Shown in pieces: positions 35,652-43,587 of a stretch of 64,000 bases of DNA. The notes beneath the pieces were generated by a model. The model ran no database searches, was not told the origin of the DNA, and worked only from the letters and a program-made list of their open reading frames with translations. Position numbers and translations under genes: made by a program. The stretch comes from Ardenticatenaceae bacterium (lineage in GTDB: Bacteria; Chloroflexota; Anaerolineae; Promineifilales; Promineifilaceae), in contig JACKBN010000003.1 in NCBI GenBank assembly GCA_020634565.1, positions 434,001 to 498,000 of the forward strand, in the 5' to 3' direction. The stretch's first letter is position 1. Each line of letters opens with the position of its first letter.

Positions 35652-35925
35652 GGTTTGTTTTCCTCAACCTTGCCTTTAAGAAGTGCGTCTGTAAAAGTCA
35701 AAATAATTTGCGTATTAAGCCTCTATTTGGCCTTTCTGTGGGCAAGTCACAACAAATTCAGGCGTTGTATCATAAAAAATTTTGTGTTTCATTGTGCTTG
35801 AACGGCAGCTTTATAAAATTATTATAAAAGAGTGGTTGGTTTCATTCAGTAAGCGGACAGTACCATCTGAGGCGAAATTGGTACTGCTGGGGGTGTGTTT
35901 GGGAATTGTTGCCGTGAAGGGCGCG
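35652..35925. other. AT-rich intergenic region
   Basis: The 270 bases between the TadZ-like gene and rnhB are AT-rich and lack octamers. They probably hold the promoter of the pilus genes, but no convincing -35/-10 pair was identified. I see no supportable gene in it. Confidence 0.5.
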
Positions 35926-36549
35926 TTAAAAAAGGGGGCGGCGAATGGGGGCGAAGGAATGACGGTGTTGCGGGCAGGGCCCGTGCTGGGTTATAGCGGC
36001 ACGGTGCAGTTCCGTACCGTACCCTTTATGCTGGGCAAAGCCATAATGAGGAAATTGGCCGTCTAGCTCGCACATGAGCCGGTCGCGGGTGACTTTGGCC
36101 AGAATAGAGGCGGCGGCAATGCTGAGGCTTTTGCTGTCGCCGCGCACGATTGATTTTTGGGGAATGTTGAGTTGGGGCAGGCGGATACGGCCGTCTATCA
36201 ATAAAAACTGTGGCGCGGGGTTGAGTTGGGCAACGGCCGTTCCCATCGCTAAACGGTTGGCGGGCAAAATGCCAATCTCATCAATGACCGAAGCAGCTTC
36301 TTGGCCAATGCCGTAGGCCAGGGCGTGTTGGCAAATCAGGTCAAAGAGGCTTTCGCGCCGTTTGGCGGTGAGCTGCTTGGAATCGTTGACGCCGTCGAGC
36401 AGCGTTTCAATTTGATCGTTGAGCGGCAAAATGACGGCGGCGGCCACAACCGGCCCGGCCAGTGCACCGCGCCCCGCTTCGTCGATGCCAGCGATGAGGG
36501 TGAAATGGTGTTGTTGGGAAACGGCCGTTTCCAGCGCCAGGTTAGCCAT
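35926..36549 (-). CDS. rnhB: Ribonuclease HII
   Basis: The 207-aa enzyme cuts the RNA strand of RNA-DNA hybrids and removes single ribonucleotides. GIDEAGRGALAGPV holds the first catalytic Asp-Glu pair (D22, E23 region). NDSKQLTAKRR and SIAAASILAKVTRDR give the remaining family motifs, and HYGFAQHKGYGT closes the domain. The start at 36549 (MANLALE) is preferred. The frame opens seven codons further, but that part lies in a palindromic repeat. It stands upstream of GT2 genes on the minus strand, without an obvious operon. Confidence 0.92.
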   Translation of the reverse strand: MANLALETAVSQQHHFTLIAGIDEAGRGALAGPVVAAAVILPLNDQIETLLDGVNDSKQLTAKRRESLFDLICQHALAYGIGQEAASVIDEIGILPANRLAMGTAVAQLNPAPQFLLIDGRIRLPQLNIPQKSIVRGDSKSLSIAAASILAKVTRDRLMCELDGQFPHYGFAQHKGYGTELHRAAITQHGPCPQHRHSFAPIRRPLF

Positions 36550-36554
36550 TGCGT

Positions 36555-36612
36555 TAACGCGAAGGGGCAAAGGCGCGAAGGTTTTTCTCTGCGTCTCCGC
36601 GTCTTTGCGTTA
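36555..36612. repeat. Palindromic element upstream of rnhB
   Basis: TAACGCGAAG (36555-36564) and CTTTGCGTTA (36603-36612) are inverted with one mismatch around a GCGTCTCCGCGTC interior. This is the CGCAGAGACGC-type dispersed repeat, directly before the rnhB start. Confidence 0.65.
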
Positions 36613-36619
36613 AGAAAAT

Positions 36620-37399
36620 CTATTTTGGGGTGGGATGGGGTTTGGCAGCGGCCTGGCGTTTTTCTTGCCGGGCGTAAACGCCCGTCAGCAAGTTCCAGCG
36701 GATTTTGACCGCTTCCCAGAAGGTGCCCAGATAGCCGCCCAATGTTACGTGGGTGCCTTCCGCATCGTGCCAGTTGGCGGCAATGACGTGGATTTTGTGG
36801 CCAAAGCGGCGAGCCAGGGCCAGCGCTTCCATGTCGAAGCCCCAGCGATCAATCTGAGAGATAGAGAAGATTTGCTCGGCAGCCCCGGCGCGAAATGCTT
36901 TGAAGCCACATTGCGTGTCCCAAATGCCGGGCACGGCCATAATTTGCACAAATAGATTGCCAGAATTGCCCAGCACGCGCTTAAGGAATGGCTGTGGCCG
37001 AGCTTGCACGGCTCCTTTGGCGTCCTTGCCATCGCGTGAGCAGATGACCACGTTGGCACCCTGGTCAAACAGCGGTTTCATCTGGTCAAAATGGCTCATG
37101 TCGGTGGAGTTGTCGGCATCGGTGAAGAGGCGAATGTCGCCGCGGGCGGCCAGCATGCCCTGGCGTACCGTGAACCCTTTGCCCATGTTTTCTTTGCGGT
37201 CAATCCAGCGCACTTGCTCTTTGCCTTCGGCAAACTGGGAGACAACGCTGGCGGTGTTGTCAGTCACGCCGTCGAGCACGATGAGCATTTCCCAGGTGTA
37301 TGGTTGGGCGATGAGGTAGGTATAAACGGCCGTTAGCGTTTGGCCAATGCGATTTTCCTCGTTATAGGCAGGAATAATCACGGATAAGTACGGTTTCAT
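36620..37399 (-). CDS. GT2 glycosyltransferase, dolichyl-phosphate-sugar synthase-like
   Basis: The 259-aa protein has the GT-A fold of polyprenyl-phosphate glucose/mannose synthases. It opens SVIIPAYNEENRIGQTL, and contains LIVLDGVTDNTASVV, ENMGKGFTVRQGML and the metal-binding FTDADNS. The later CGFKAFRAGAAEQIF and RWGFDMEALALARR are family marks. It probably makes a lipid-linked sugar donor, which GT39-type enzymes such as the one at 5638-7311 would use. The start at 37399 has AGGAAGAG 5 bases upstream; an ATG eight codons earlier lacks this. Confidence 0.85.
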   Translation of the reverse strand: MKPYLSVIIPAYNEENRIGQTLTAVYTYLIAQPYTWEMLIVLDGVTDNTASVVSQFAEGKEQVRWIDRKENMGKGFTVRQGMLAARGDIRLFTDADNSTDMSHFDQMKPLFDQGANVVICSRDGKDAKGAVQARPQPFLKRVLGNSGNLFVQIMAVPGIWDTQCGFKAFRAGAAEQIFSISQIDRWGFDMEALALARRFGHKIHVIAANWHDAEGTHVTLGGYLGTFWEAVKIRWNLLTGVYARQEKRQAAAKPHPTPK

Positions 37400-37438
37400 T
37401 TGCTCTTCCTGTTCCTTCTTCATGTCAGGGAGGCAATG

Positions 37439-38404
37439 TTACCTGTCAGCGGGGGGATCGTCAACCGGGGTAAGTACGGCCGTCAGGGAATCGTCGTCTA
37501 TCCGTCGGAGAGCCTGAATGTGGCGGCGTTTGGGCCACATTTTGAAGATGCCCCACAGCCCGGCAAGCTGGCCGCGCAGGCGAGCCCGAGCCGCTTCACC
37601 GCGCCAGGCGTGTAGGGCTTCACGCGTGATTTTGAGCTGGGCGCGCAAGATTTTGCGCCAACGGCGGCGCAGCAGGGTGGATGGGTAATTTTTCCAGATG
37701 AGGTAGAGGAAATTACGGCCGTCGTAGTAGCTGCCCGTGACCGATCCGCCCGTCGCTTTGAGTTTGTGGTAAACAACGGCCGTGGGCACGTACAGCACCT
37801 GCCAGCCTGCCAGATTGGCCCGCCAGCCTACGTCCACATCCTCGCAGCTAAAAAAGAAATCGTCGTCGAGGAAGCCGATTTGTTCCAGCATGGTGCGCCG
37901 GTAGGCAGAGGAGCCGCCGCAGGCGCTAAACACTGGCTCGACTTGCTCAAACTGGCCCACATCCTTTTGCCAGACGCCGCGATTGCCGGGGATGCCGTCC
38001 ACGCGGTAAAAGTCCCCGGCGGTGTGGAAGGTGTCCCGCTGGTCAAACAGCAGCATTTTGCTGGCCACGCTGCCCACCTGTGGATTGTCCTCAAACGCCT
38101 GCCAAAGTTCGCGTAGCCAGTTTGGTTCGACTTCGGTGTCGTTATTCAGCAAGATGATAATCTCGCCGGTGGATGCTTCCCAGCCCGCATTGCACGCGCC
38201 GGTAAAGCCAAAATTCCGCCCTAGCTCAAGAATTTTCACCTCGGGGAACTGCTCGCATACGTACGCCTGGGTGCCGTCGCTGGAACCGTTGTCTACCAGC
38301 AGCACCTCGAACTCCGTGAACGTTTGCCGCCGCAGCGAACCAAGGCAGTCGTCCAGCAAATGTTTGCCGTTGAGGTGGGGGATGATGATGGATATTTTTG
38401 GCAT
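37439..38404 (-). CDS. GT2 glycosyltransferase, rhamnosyltransferase-like
   Basis: The 321-aa protein starts MPKISIIIPHLNG. It has the GT-A core with VLLVDNGSSDGT, NFGFTGACNAGWEA, the DxD region LLNNDTEVEPNW, and FFSCEDVDVGWRANLAGW in the acceptor part. The C-terminal region is basic and helical. It resembles WbbL/RfbN-type rhamnosyltransferases, and an RfbD (dTDP-rhamnose) gene lies 4 kb away. Rhamnose transfer is inferred. The start at 38404 follows the family; upstream sequence overlaps the HNH gene. It follows that HNH gene by 4 bases. Confidence 0.85.
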   Translation of the reverse strand: MPKISIIIPHLNGKHLLDDCLGSLRRQTFTEFEVLLVDNGSSDGTQAYVCEQFPEVKILELGRNFGFTGACNAGWEASTGEIIILLNNDTEVEPNWLRELWQAFEDNPQVGSVASKMLLFDQRDTFHTAGDFYRVDGIPGNRGVWQKDVGQFEQVEPVFSACGGSSAYRRTMLEQIGFLDDDFFFSCEDVDVGWRANLAGWQVLYVPTAVVYHKLKATGGSVTGSYYDGRNFLYLIWKNYPSTLLRRRWRKILRAQLKITREALHAWRGEAARARLRGQLAGLWGIFKMWPKRRHIQALRRIDDDSLTAVLTPVDDPPADR

Positions 38405-38408
38405 GGAA

Positions 38409-38819
38409 CTAATCGAACAGGCCTGCTTTTTGCAGCTGTTCTCTTTCGCGAATGCGGGAGTCGTCGTTGATACGGAGGATTTTGAGAGTGACGCGGGCAA
38501 CTGCCGTTAATGCCAAAATTTCAGCACCGTCAAATTTGAAATGCTCTGACCAACTTTGCTGACGGGGGTTAAAAAATGGTGTGAGTTCACCAGTTTCAGG
38601 ATCATAGGAACCAATGTTCGGGCCTTTGTAACGGTTGCAGCGTAAGCAGGAGAGAGCAAGATTTGCTTCTGCACTTTCTCCGCCATGCTGACGCGGCACG
38701 ATGTGGTCTGGTTCATGTTTGTGCAAAGATGCTTTTTCGGGCAATAGGCAATATTCGCAGCGATGGTTGGCGCGTTCGGTAACGAGTTTGCGTAATTCGG
38801 CAGAAATGTCGGTAGGCAA
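38409..38819 (-). CDS. HNH endonuclease-domain protein
   Basis: The 136-aa protein has a zinc-stabilised HNH fold. CEYC and CLRC supply the four Cys ligands, and HEPDHIVPRQHGG gives the catalytic His-Asp-His pattern, with NLALSCLRCNRYKG as the final motif. A C-terminal helical tail (LKILRINDDSRIREREQLQKAGLF) follows. It is preceded 13 bases upstream by a small helical protein gene. This two-gene arrangement recurs in cyanobacteria and Chloroflexota, as I recall. A role in DNA damage or a toxin-antitoxin-like pair is open. Confidence 0.85.
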   Translation of the reverse strand: MPTDISAELRKLVTERANHRCEYCLLPEKASLHKHEPDHIVPRQHGGESAEANLALSCLRCNRYKGPNIGSYDPETGELTPFFNPRQQSWSEHFKFDGAEILALTAVARVTLKILRINDDSRIREREQLQKAGLFD

Positions 38820-38832
38820 GAGAGAATCCTGA

Positions 38833-39171
38833 TTATGGTCGGTTGGCTACCTGCGCCTTGAGCATGATAACAATGTGCTCCAAACGTTCGAGTTCATCTA
38901 ATTCAAGCTGCTCATCCTCAGACAAGATGCCGGACTCATTGAGTACCAGCAGCCGTTGCAAACGCGCCTGGGCTTGCTCGGAGATGTGATAATCGATCAC
39001 TTCCTGGGGCGTTGGGTTTTGCGCCAGAAACTGGATAACTTCGGTGGCGGCGGCGACCGCTACTGTTTTGAAGCCTACCAAACTTAGCTCAATGATGGTT
39101 GGCAGCCAGGAACCAATCGGCTCGATGCGCCGGGCTAAGTCGTCTGGAACCTGCATCGTCATTTGAATCAT
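38833..39171 (-). CDS. Small helical partner of the HNH protein
   Basis: The 112-aa protein starts MIQMTMQVPDDLARRIEPIG, resembling a short DNA-binding or antitoxin-like strand. A helical region with NPTPQEVIDYHISEQAQARLQ follows, and the acidic LSEDEQLELDELERLEHIVI tail ends in MLKAQ. This tail recurs in proteins encoded directly before HNH nucleases, as I recall. The start at 39171 has GAGGA 5 bases upstream; the frame is open 34 codons further. It is probably co-transcribed with the HNH gene and may control it. Confidence 0.6.
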   Translation of the reverse strand: MIQMTMQVPDDLARRIEPIGSWLPTIIELSLVGFKTVAVAAATEVIQFLAQNPTPQEVIDYHISEQAQARLQRLLVLNESGILSEDEQLELDELERLEHIVIMLKAQVANRP

Positions 39172-39323
39172 CGTTTTCCTCGCAAAGCAGCAGTTTTTTA
39201 CAGTATAGCGCAACTGTGTTTGTTGTGTCAGGTAGATTCGGCCGTTTGCATCAAAAAGAACCGCTGAATGCAAATTTGAAAGGTTGCGGTTATAGCCTAA
39301 AATAGGAGTAAGATAGTTTCGTA

Positions 39324-40409
39324 ATGGTGCCCTATAACCAAGCCAACCGCAGACCTATGAGTGAACCAATACATGTCCGTGTTCGAAAATTTTTGCAGGA
39401 ATTCTTCAATGATGAAGAATTGACGACGTTTTCCTTTGATTACTTTCCCCAAGTTTATAACAATTTCACAAATGGAATGACAAAGAATCAGAAAATTATA
39501 ATGCTTGTCGAGTTCAGCTTCAAAAGCAACCGGTTTGATGAATTGCTGAGGGCATTGGAACGAGAACGTTCAAGTGCGTTCATGAAGAATTTCTCTGAAA
39601 ATAAGAACTCAAATAATTTGCAAGACCTTTATGCCTCTACTGCTGAGGAAACAAGAACAGGATCGAACAAGGAGCGTCTTAACTCATTTATTCATCCAAT
39701 CACTGGTAAAGAGATGGTACGAGTTTCAAAAGGGGAATTTCTATATGGTGACTTTAAAGAAACCATATATCTTGAGGAATTCTGGATAGACAAAACGCCT
39801 GTCACAAATGCTGAATTCAAGTTGTTTTTGGATGAGAATCCAGACCATCATGTGCCGAGCGCTTGGTATGGGAGTCTTGGTAAGTTGATTGGACAAAGTG
39901 GTTATGAATGGGATGATAGTTTACGTATGTTTCCAGCTGGAAAAGCAAATCATCCGGTTGTTTTAGTTGACTGGTATTCTGCTAAAGCCTACGCTGAATG
40001 GAGTTCGGGAGATTTGCCAACAGAACTTCAGTGGGAAAAAGCTGCTCGTGGAACGGACGGAAGAAAATATCCATGGGGTGATGAATGGTTGGAAAACAAC
40101 TGTTATACGCCTGTATTTTTTAATGTGACTACTAGTGTTGGACGATTTTCTCCACAAGGTGACAGCCCATATGGATGTGTTGATATGGTTGGTAATGTAT
40201 TGGAATGGACGCGAAGTGAAATTAGACGGATTACAAAACGACGTGTTACACGAGGTGGGTTCTTAGGAAATATTGCCAAATTAGCACGCATTTCAGCTCG
40301 TGACGGGGCTATCCCTAGCTTTCGCCACAACAGTTTAGGATTTAGAACCGTAGTAAATCACCCCTTAATATATTCGCATAGTGGCTTAGATCTGTCAGAT
40401 TTGAAGTAA
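39324..40409 (+). CDS. Effector-associated-domain-like module plus FGE/SUMF1-like domain
   Basis: The 361-aa protein has an N-terminal helical module (about 17-80: VRKFLQEFFNDEELTTFSFD, FDELLRALERER). It matches a module found inside the STAND protein at 47.3 kb and resembles the EADs of bacterial conflict systems. The rest is a formylglycine-generating-enzyme-like domain: MVRVSKGEFLYG, FWIDKTPVTNAEF, HPVVLVDWYSAKAYAEW, LPTELQWEKAARGTDGRKYP, GCVDMVGNVLEWT and the C-terminal LGFRTV. The gene is notably AT-rich and has no ACGGCCGT within 1.4 kb on its 5' side, suggesting recent transfer. The start is 39324 or the ATG at 39357. Confidence 0.8.
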   Translation: MVPYNQANRRPMSEPIHVRVRKFLQEFFNDEELTTFSFDYFPQVYNNFTNGMTKNQKIIMLVEFSFKSNRFDELLRALERERSSAFMKNFSENKNSNNLQDLYASTAEETRTGSNKERLNSFIHPITGKEMVRVSKGEFLYGDFKETIYLEEFWIDKTPVTNAEFKLFLDENPDHHVPSAWYGSLGKLIGQSGYEWDDSLRMFPAGKANHPVVLVDWYSAKAYAEWSSGDLPTELQWEKAARGTDGRKYPWGDEWLENNCYTPVFFNVTTSVGRFSPQGDSPYGCVDMVGNVLEWTRSEIRRITKRRVTRGGFLGNIAKLARISARDGAIPSFRHNSLGFRTVVNHPLIYSHSGLDLSDLK

Positions 40410-40418
40410 TCTCACAGT

Positions 40419-42458
40419 CTAAATAAAAATTAAGATGAACGCGTATTCAAAGGCGATGTCTTTGAGATAGTCGTAACGGCCGCTTGAGGCAAAGTGGCCC
40501 GCGCCCATGTGGGTTTTGAGCAGGAGCAGGTTGTCGTTGGTTTTGAGGGCGCGGAGCTTGGCGGTCCATTTGGCGGGTTCCCAATATTGCACGCGCGGGT
40601 CGTTAAGCCCGGCAGTGATGAGAATGTTGGGGTACGCATGGGCCGTCGTGTTGTCGTAGGGGGAGTAGGAAACCATGTAGTTGTAGTATGCTTCTTCTTT
40701 GGGATTGCCCCACTCCTCGAATTCGCCGACGGTGAGCGGGATTGATTCGTCTAGCATGGTGGAGACGACATCGACGAAGGGGACACCCGCCACAACCACT
40801 TTGAACAGTTCCGGAGCCATCACCGTGACGGCCCCCATGAGCAAGCCGCCAGCGGAACGGCCGTTAATCGCCAACTTCTCCCTACTTGTATATTTTTCCC
40901 CAATCAGGTGCCGCGCGCACGCTATAAAATCGGTGAACGTGTTCTTTTTGTGCAGCCATTTGCCCTGGTCGTACCAATGCCGCCCCATCTCTTTGCCGCC
41001 GCGAATGTGGGCAATCGCATAGACAAAGCCGCGATCAATCAAGCTGAGCCGCTTCTGGTCGAAGCTGGGTGGCATGCTATAGCCGTAAGAGCCGTAACCG
41101 TAGAGCAGGCAAGGATTGCTGCCGTCGCGCACTAGCCCTTTGCGGTACACCAGCGAAATTGGCACTTGGGTGCCATCGGGCGCGGTGGCGAAGGTGCGCT
41201 CTGCCTGGTAGTTGGCCGGATCGTAGCCGCCGAGGACGGGGAGCTGCTTAATTTTGTGCCACTCCAGCGTGTTCATGTCCAGCTCCACGGTGGTGTCGGC
41301 GGTGGTGAGCGAGGTGTAGACAAAACGCAGCCGGTCGGTGACAAATTCGGGGTTTTCACTGTGCTGAACGGCGTAGACGGGTTCAGGGAACTGCACCGGC
41401 TGGCGGATGCTGCCGCTGAAGTTGTGGATGTCGAGGGTGTGCAGGCCATTGAAACGGCCGTAAACCACCAAATGATCAGCAAACACATCCACGTTTTCCA
41501 GCAGCTTGTCTGGATTATGGGGGATGAACGTTTGCCAATTTTCGGGGGACAGGTTGGCAACGGCCGTTACCATCAATTTGTTGTTGCGTGCCTCTTCGTT
41601 GGACAGGATGAAAAATTCACCCTGACGGTGGTTGAGGAAGTAGCGCCAACCGCGTTTGCGGGGAGCCAGCAGCGTGAGCGCGCCATCTGGCGTGTCCGCA
41701 TTCAGAAAATGCTGCTCGGTGGTTTCCATGCTGTGCGAGGTGATGACGATGTAGGCGTCGTCCCGCGTTTTGTGCATGTAGACGTTGAACAGCTCATCCG
41801 CCTCGTGGTAAACCTCCACATCATTGCTGGCCTCGCTGCCCAGCGTGTGGCGGAAGATTTTGTAGCTGCGCCACGTTTCGTCCTGCTTGTTGTAGAAAAG
41901 CGTCTGGTTGTCGTTGGCCCATTCAACCGAGTAGAAGGTGTTGGGCACGGCGTCAGCCAGCATTTCGCCCGTAGCCAGGTTTTTCACGACAAGTGTGTAC
42001 CGCTCGCCGCCGCTGGTGTCGGTGGAGTAGGCCAGCAGCTGTTGGTTGGGGCTGACCTGGAAGATGCCCAGCTTGAAATATTTCGTGTCGGCCGCTAACT
42101 CGTTTTCGTCGAGCAAAATCTCTTCGGGGGCGTCCAGCGAGCCGTGTTTGCGGCAGTGGATTTTGTATTGCTGGCCCGCTTCGGTGCGGTCGTAATAGTA
42201 ATAATCGCCCTTTTTGATGGGAGCGCTGCTGTCGGTTTCCTGGATGCGGCCAACCATTTCTTCGTACAGCTCGTCTTGCAAGGCTTTGGTGTGGGCCATC
42301 ATCGCCTCGGTGTAGGCGTTTTCGGCTTCCAGGTAAGCAATCACTTCGGGATTGTCCCGCTCGCGCAGCCAGAAATAGTTATCAGTGCGGGTGTGTCCGT
42401 GCAAAGTCAGTTCTTTTGGTTTGATGGCGGCAATGGGGGGAGTGGGATTGGTGGTCAT
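40419..42458 (-). CDS. ptrB: Oligopeptidase B (S9A prolyl oligopeptidase family)
   Basis: The 679-aa protein has a seven-blade propeller and a C-terminal hydrolase domain. The nucleophile Ser is in INGRSAGGLLMG, His in HMGAGHFASSGR, and LITAGLNDPRVQYWEPAKW gives the Asp region. Earlier marks are DNYFWLRERDNPEV at the N-terminus and AHIRGGKEMGRHWYDQGK. The family cleaves after basic residues in small peptides. No signal peptide is seen. The ACGGCCGT octamer at 40857 encodes the NGR of the catalytic motif. It is convergent with the FGE-like gene. Confidence 0.93.
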   Translation of the reverse strand: MTTNPTPPIAAIKPKELTLHGHTRTDNYFWLRERDNPEVIAYLEAENAYTEAMMAHTKALQDELYEEMVGRIQETDSSAPIKKGDYYYYDRTEAGQQYKIHCRKHGSLDAPEEILLDENELAADTKYFKLGIFQVSPNQQLLAYSTDTSGGERYTLVVKNLATGEMLADAVPNTFYSVEWANDNQTLFYNKQDETWRSYKIFRHTLGSEASNDVEVYHEADELFNVYMHKTRDDAYIVITSHSMETTEQHFLNADTPDGALTLLAPRKRGWRYFLNHRQGEFFILSNEEARNNKLMVTAVANLSPENWQTFIPHNPDKLLENVDVFADHLVVYGRFNGLHTLDIHNFSGSIRQPVQFPEPVYAVQHSENPEFVTDRLRFVYTSLTTADTTVELDMNTLEWHKIKQLPVLGGYDPANYQAERTFATAPDGTQVPISLVYRKGLVRDGSNPCLLYGYGSYGYSMPPSFDQKRLSLIDRGFVYAIAHIRGGKEMGRHWYDQGKWLHKKNTFTDFIACARHLIGEKYTSREKLAINGRSAGGLLMGAVTVMAPELFKVVVAGVPFVDVVSTMLDESIPLTVGEFEEWGNPKEEAYYNYMVSYSPYDNTTAHAYPNILITAGLNDPRVQYWEPAKWTAKLRALKTNDNLLLLKTHMGAGHFASSGRYDYLKDIAFEYAFILIFI

Positions 42459-42471
42459 TAGGTGTCCTTTT

Positions 42472-42500
42472 GTAGGGGCGACCCGCCGGGTCGCCCTTAC
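42472..42500. repeat. GC-rich hairpin after rfbD
   Basis: GTAGGGGCGACCC (42472-42484) and GGGTCGCCCTTAC (42488-42500) pair with one mismatch and a 3-base loop. It includes the rfbD stop codon. There is no T-run; it may still halt transcription or be a dispersed repeat. Confidence 0.7.
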
Positions 42501-43345
42501 GACGAGGTAGGTGTGTTATTTTGCATGTACTCAGCCAACGCTTCCTGCCACGGCCGTAATTCAATGCCAATGGCTTTGCCCGCGATGTTGTGGATGGTGC
42601 CAAAGGGTGGGGGCGTGGACGGCCGTTTAAATTCTTTGCCTAAAATGGGGGTGTTCACCACATCGGTCAGCCCGGCCAGACGCAAAATTTCGTTGGCAAA
42701 CTCCCAGCGGGAGCAGCTGCCGTAGTTCACAAAATGGTAAATGCCGTACTGCTCAGTCTCGATCAGCTTGCCGATGGCCTGGGCGTGGTCTTTGGCGTAG
42801 GTGGGGTTGCCAATTTCGTCGGTGACGACGCGGAGCTGGCCAGTGCTGCGGGCGCGATCCAGGATGGCATGGATGAAGTTACGGCCGTGTGGCGCATACA
42901 GCCAGGCGGGGCGCACGATGTAGAACTTCGACAGGATGTTTTTGACGTGCACTTCGGCGGCGGCTTTAGAACGGCCGTAAGGATTCACCGCGCTTAATGG
43001 CATCCACTCTTCATAACCGGCCGGGTTGTCCCCGGCAAATACCTCGTTGGTGCTGATGTGCAGCATCGTCGCGCCAAATTTTTGGCAAGCCAGGGCTACA
43101 TTTTGTGTACCGAGGCCGTTCACCTTGTAGGCCAGCGCCGGGTCTTTGGCACAGCCATCGACGTTGGTGTAGGCGGCGCAGTGGATGATGAGGTCGGGTT
43201 TGGTTTCTGAAACGCTGGCATACAGCGCCTCTTTGTTTGTTATGTCAACTTCCGGCAGGTCAATGGGGAACAGTTCATGTTGGGTGAGTTCCGTTTGCAG
43301 CGCGGTTCCCAACTGGCCCGCACCGCCGGTGATTAAAATGCGCAT
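42497..43345 (-). CDS. rfbD: dTDP-4-dehydrorhamnose reductase
   Basis: The 282-aa protein is an extended short-chain dehydrogenase. MRILITGGAGQLGTAL is the NAD(P) motif, IHCAAYTNVDGCAKDP and HISTNEVFAGD follow, and YGRSKAAAE holds the catalytic Tyr and Lys. It performs the last step of dTDP-L-rhamnose synthesis. No rfbA, B or C is in the window. An ACGGCCGT octamer at 42971 encodes the YGR of the active site. The start at 43345 has TATAAT exactly 6 bases upstream and no ribosome site, suggesting a leaderless message. Confidence 0.92.
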   Translation of the reverse strand: MRILITGGAGQLGTALQTELTQHELFPIDLPEVDITNKEALYASVSETKPDLIIHCAAYTNVDGCAKDPALAYKVNGLGTQNVALACQKFGATMLHISTNEVFAGDNPAGYEEWMPLSAVNPYGRSKAAAEVHVKNILSKFYIVRPAWLYAPHGRNFIHAILDRARSTGQLRVVTDEIGNPTYAKDHAQAIGKLIETEQYGIYHFVNYGSCSRWEFANEILRLAGLTDVVNTPILGKEFKRPSTPPPFGTIHNIAGKAIGIELRPWQEALAEYMQNNTPTSS

Positions 43346-43351
43346 GGCAAA

Positions 43352-43357
43352 ATTATA
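43352..43357 (-). promoter_or_regulatory. TATAAT -10 box of rfbD, possibly leaderless
   Basis: On the minus strand a perfect TATAAT is followed by TTTGCC and then the rfbD ATG. The extended form TATAATTTTGCC is also found at 53419 and nearly at 18417 (TATAATTTGGCG). Confidence 0.5.
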
Positions 43358-43396
43358 CCTCACTCTCGTTACAAGGTGTCCAGATCAAAAACAATG

Positions 43397-43463
43397 GGAC
43401 GCGGATAAACGCAGATAACGCGGATTTCTACATTATCTGCGTCATCAGCGTTCATCCGCGTCC
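43397..43463. repeat. Palindromic element, GGACGCGGAT family
   Basis: Perfect 10-bp outer arms GGACGCGGAT (43397-43406) and ATCCGCGTCC (43454-43463) enclose further partial pairing (AACGCAGATAA with TTATCTGCGT). A sister copy lies at 45516-45585, on the other side of the cytochrome b and Rieske genes. Confidence 0.8.
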
Positions 43464-43587
43464 TATTTCATTCAAAAACTGTGGCTTCATATTTCCTTCA
43501 CATGATCAACATATTCGATAAACATCAGTTTTTATACTGGAACCTAAGCGCTTTAATAACAAATACTAATTATCGCGCGGAGGCAAA

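Noticed and set aside
35782..36066. 94-aa plus-strand frame overlapping the end of rnhB
   Set aside because: Overlaps rnhB in antisense and lacks a ribosome site or a domain.
39324..40409. The FGE-like protein as a true sulfatase-activating enzyme
   Set aside because: No sulfatase gene is nearby and the domain is fused to an EAD-like module, which fits conflict-system FGE-like proteins better. The active-site Cys residues of true FGE were not identified.
41166..42098. 310-aa plus-strand open frame opposite oligopeptidase B
   Set aside because: It lies fully inside a gene with all catalytic motifs and has no ribosome site. It is a composition effect.
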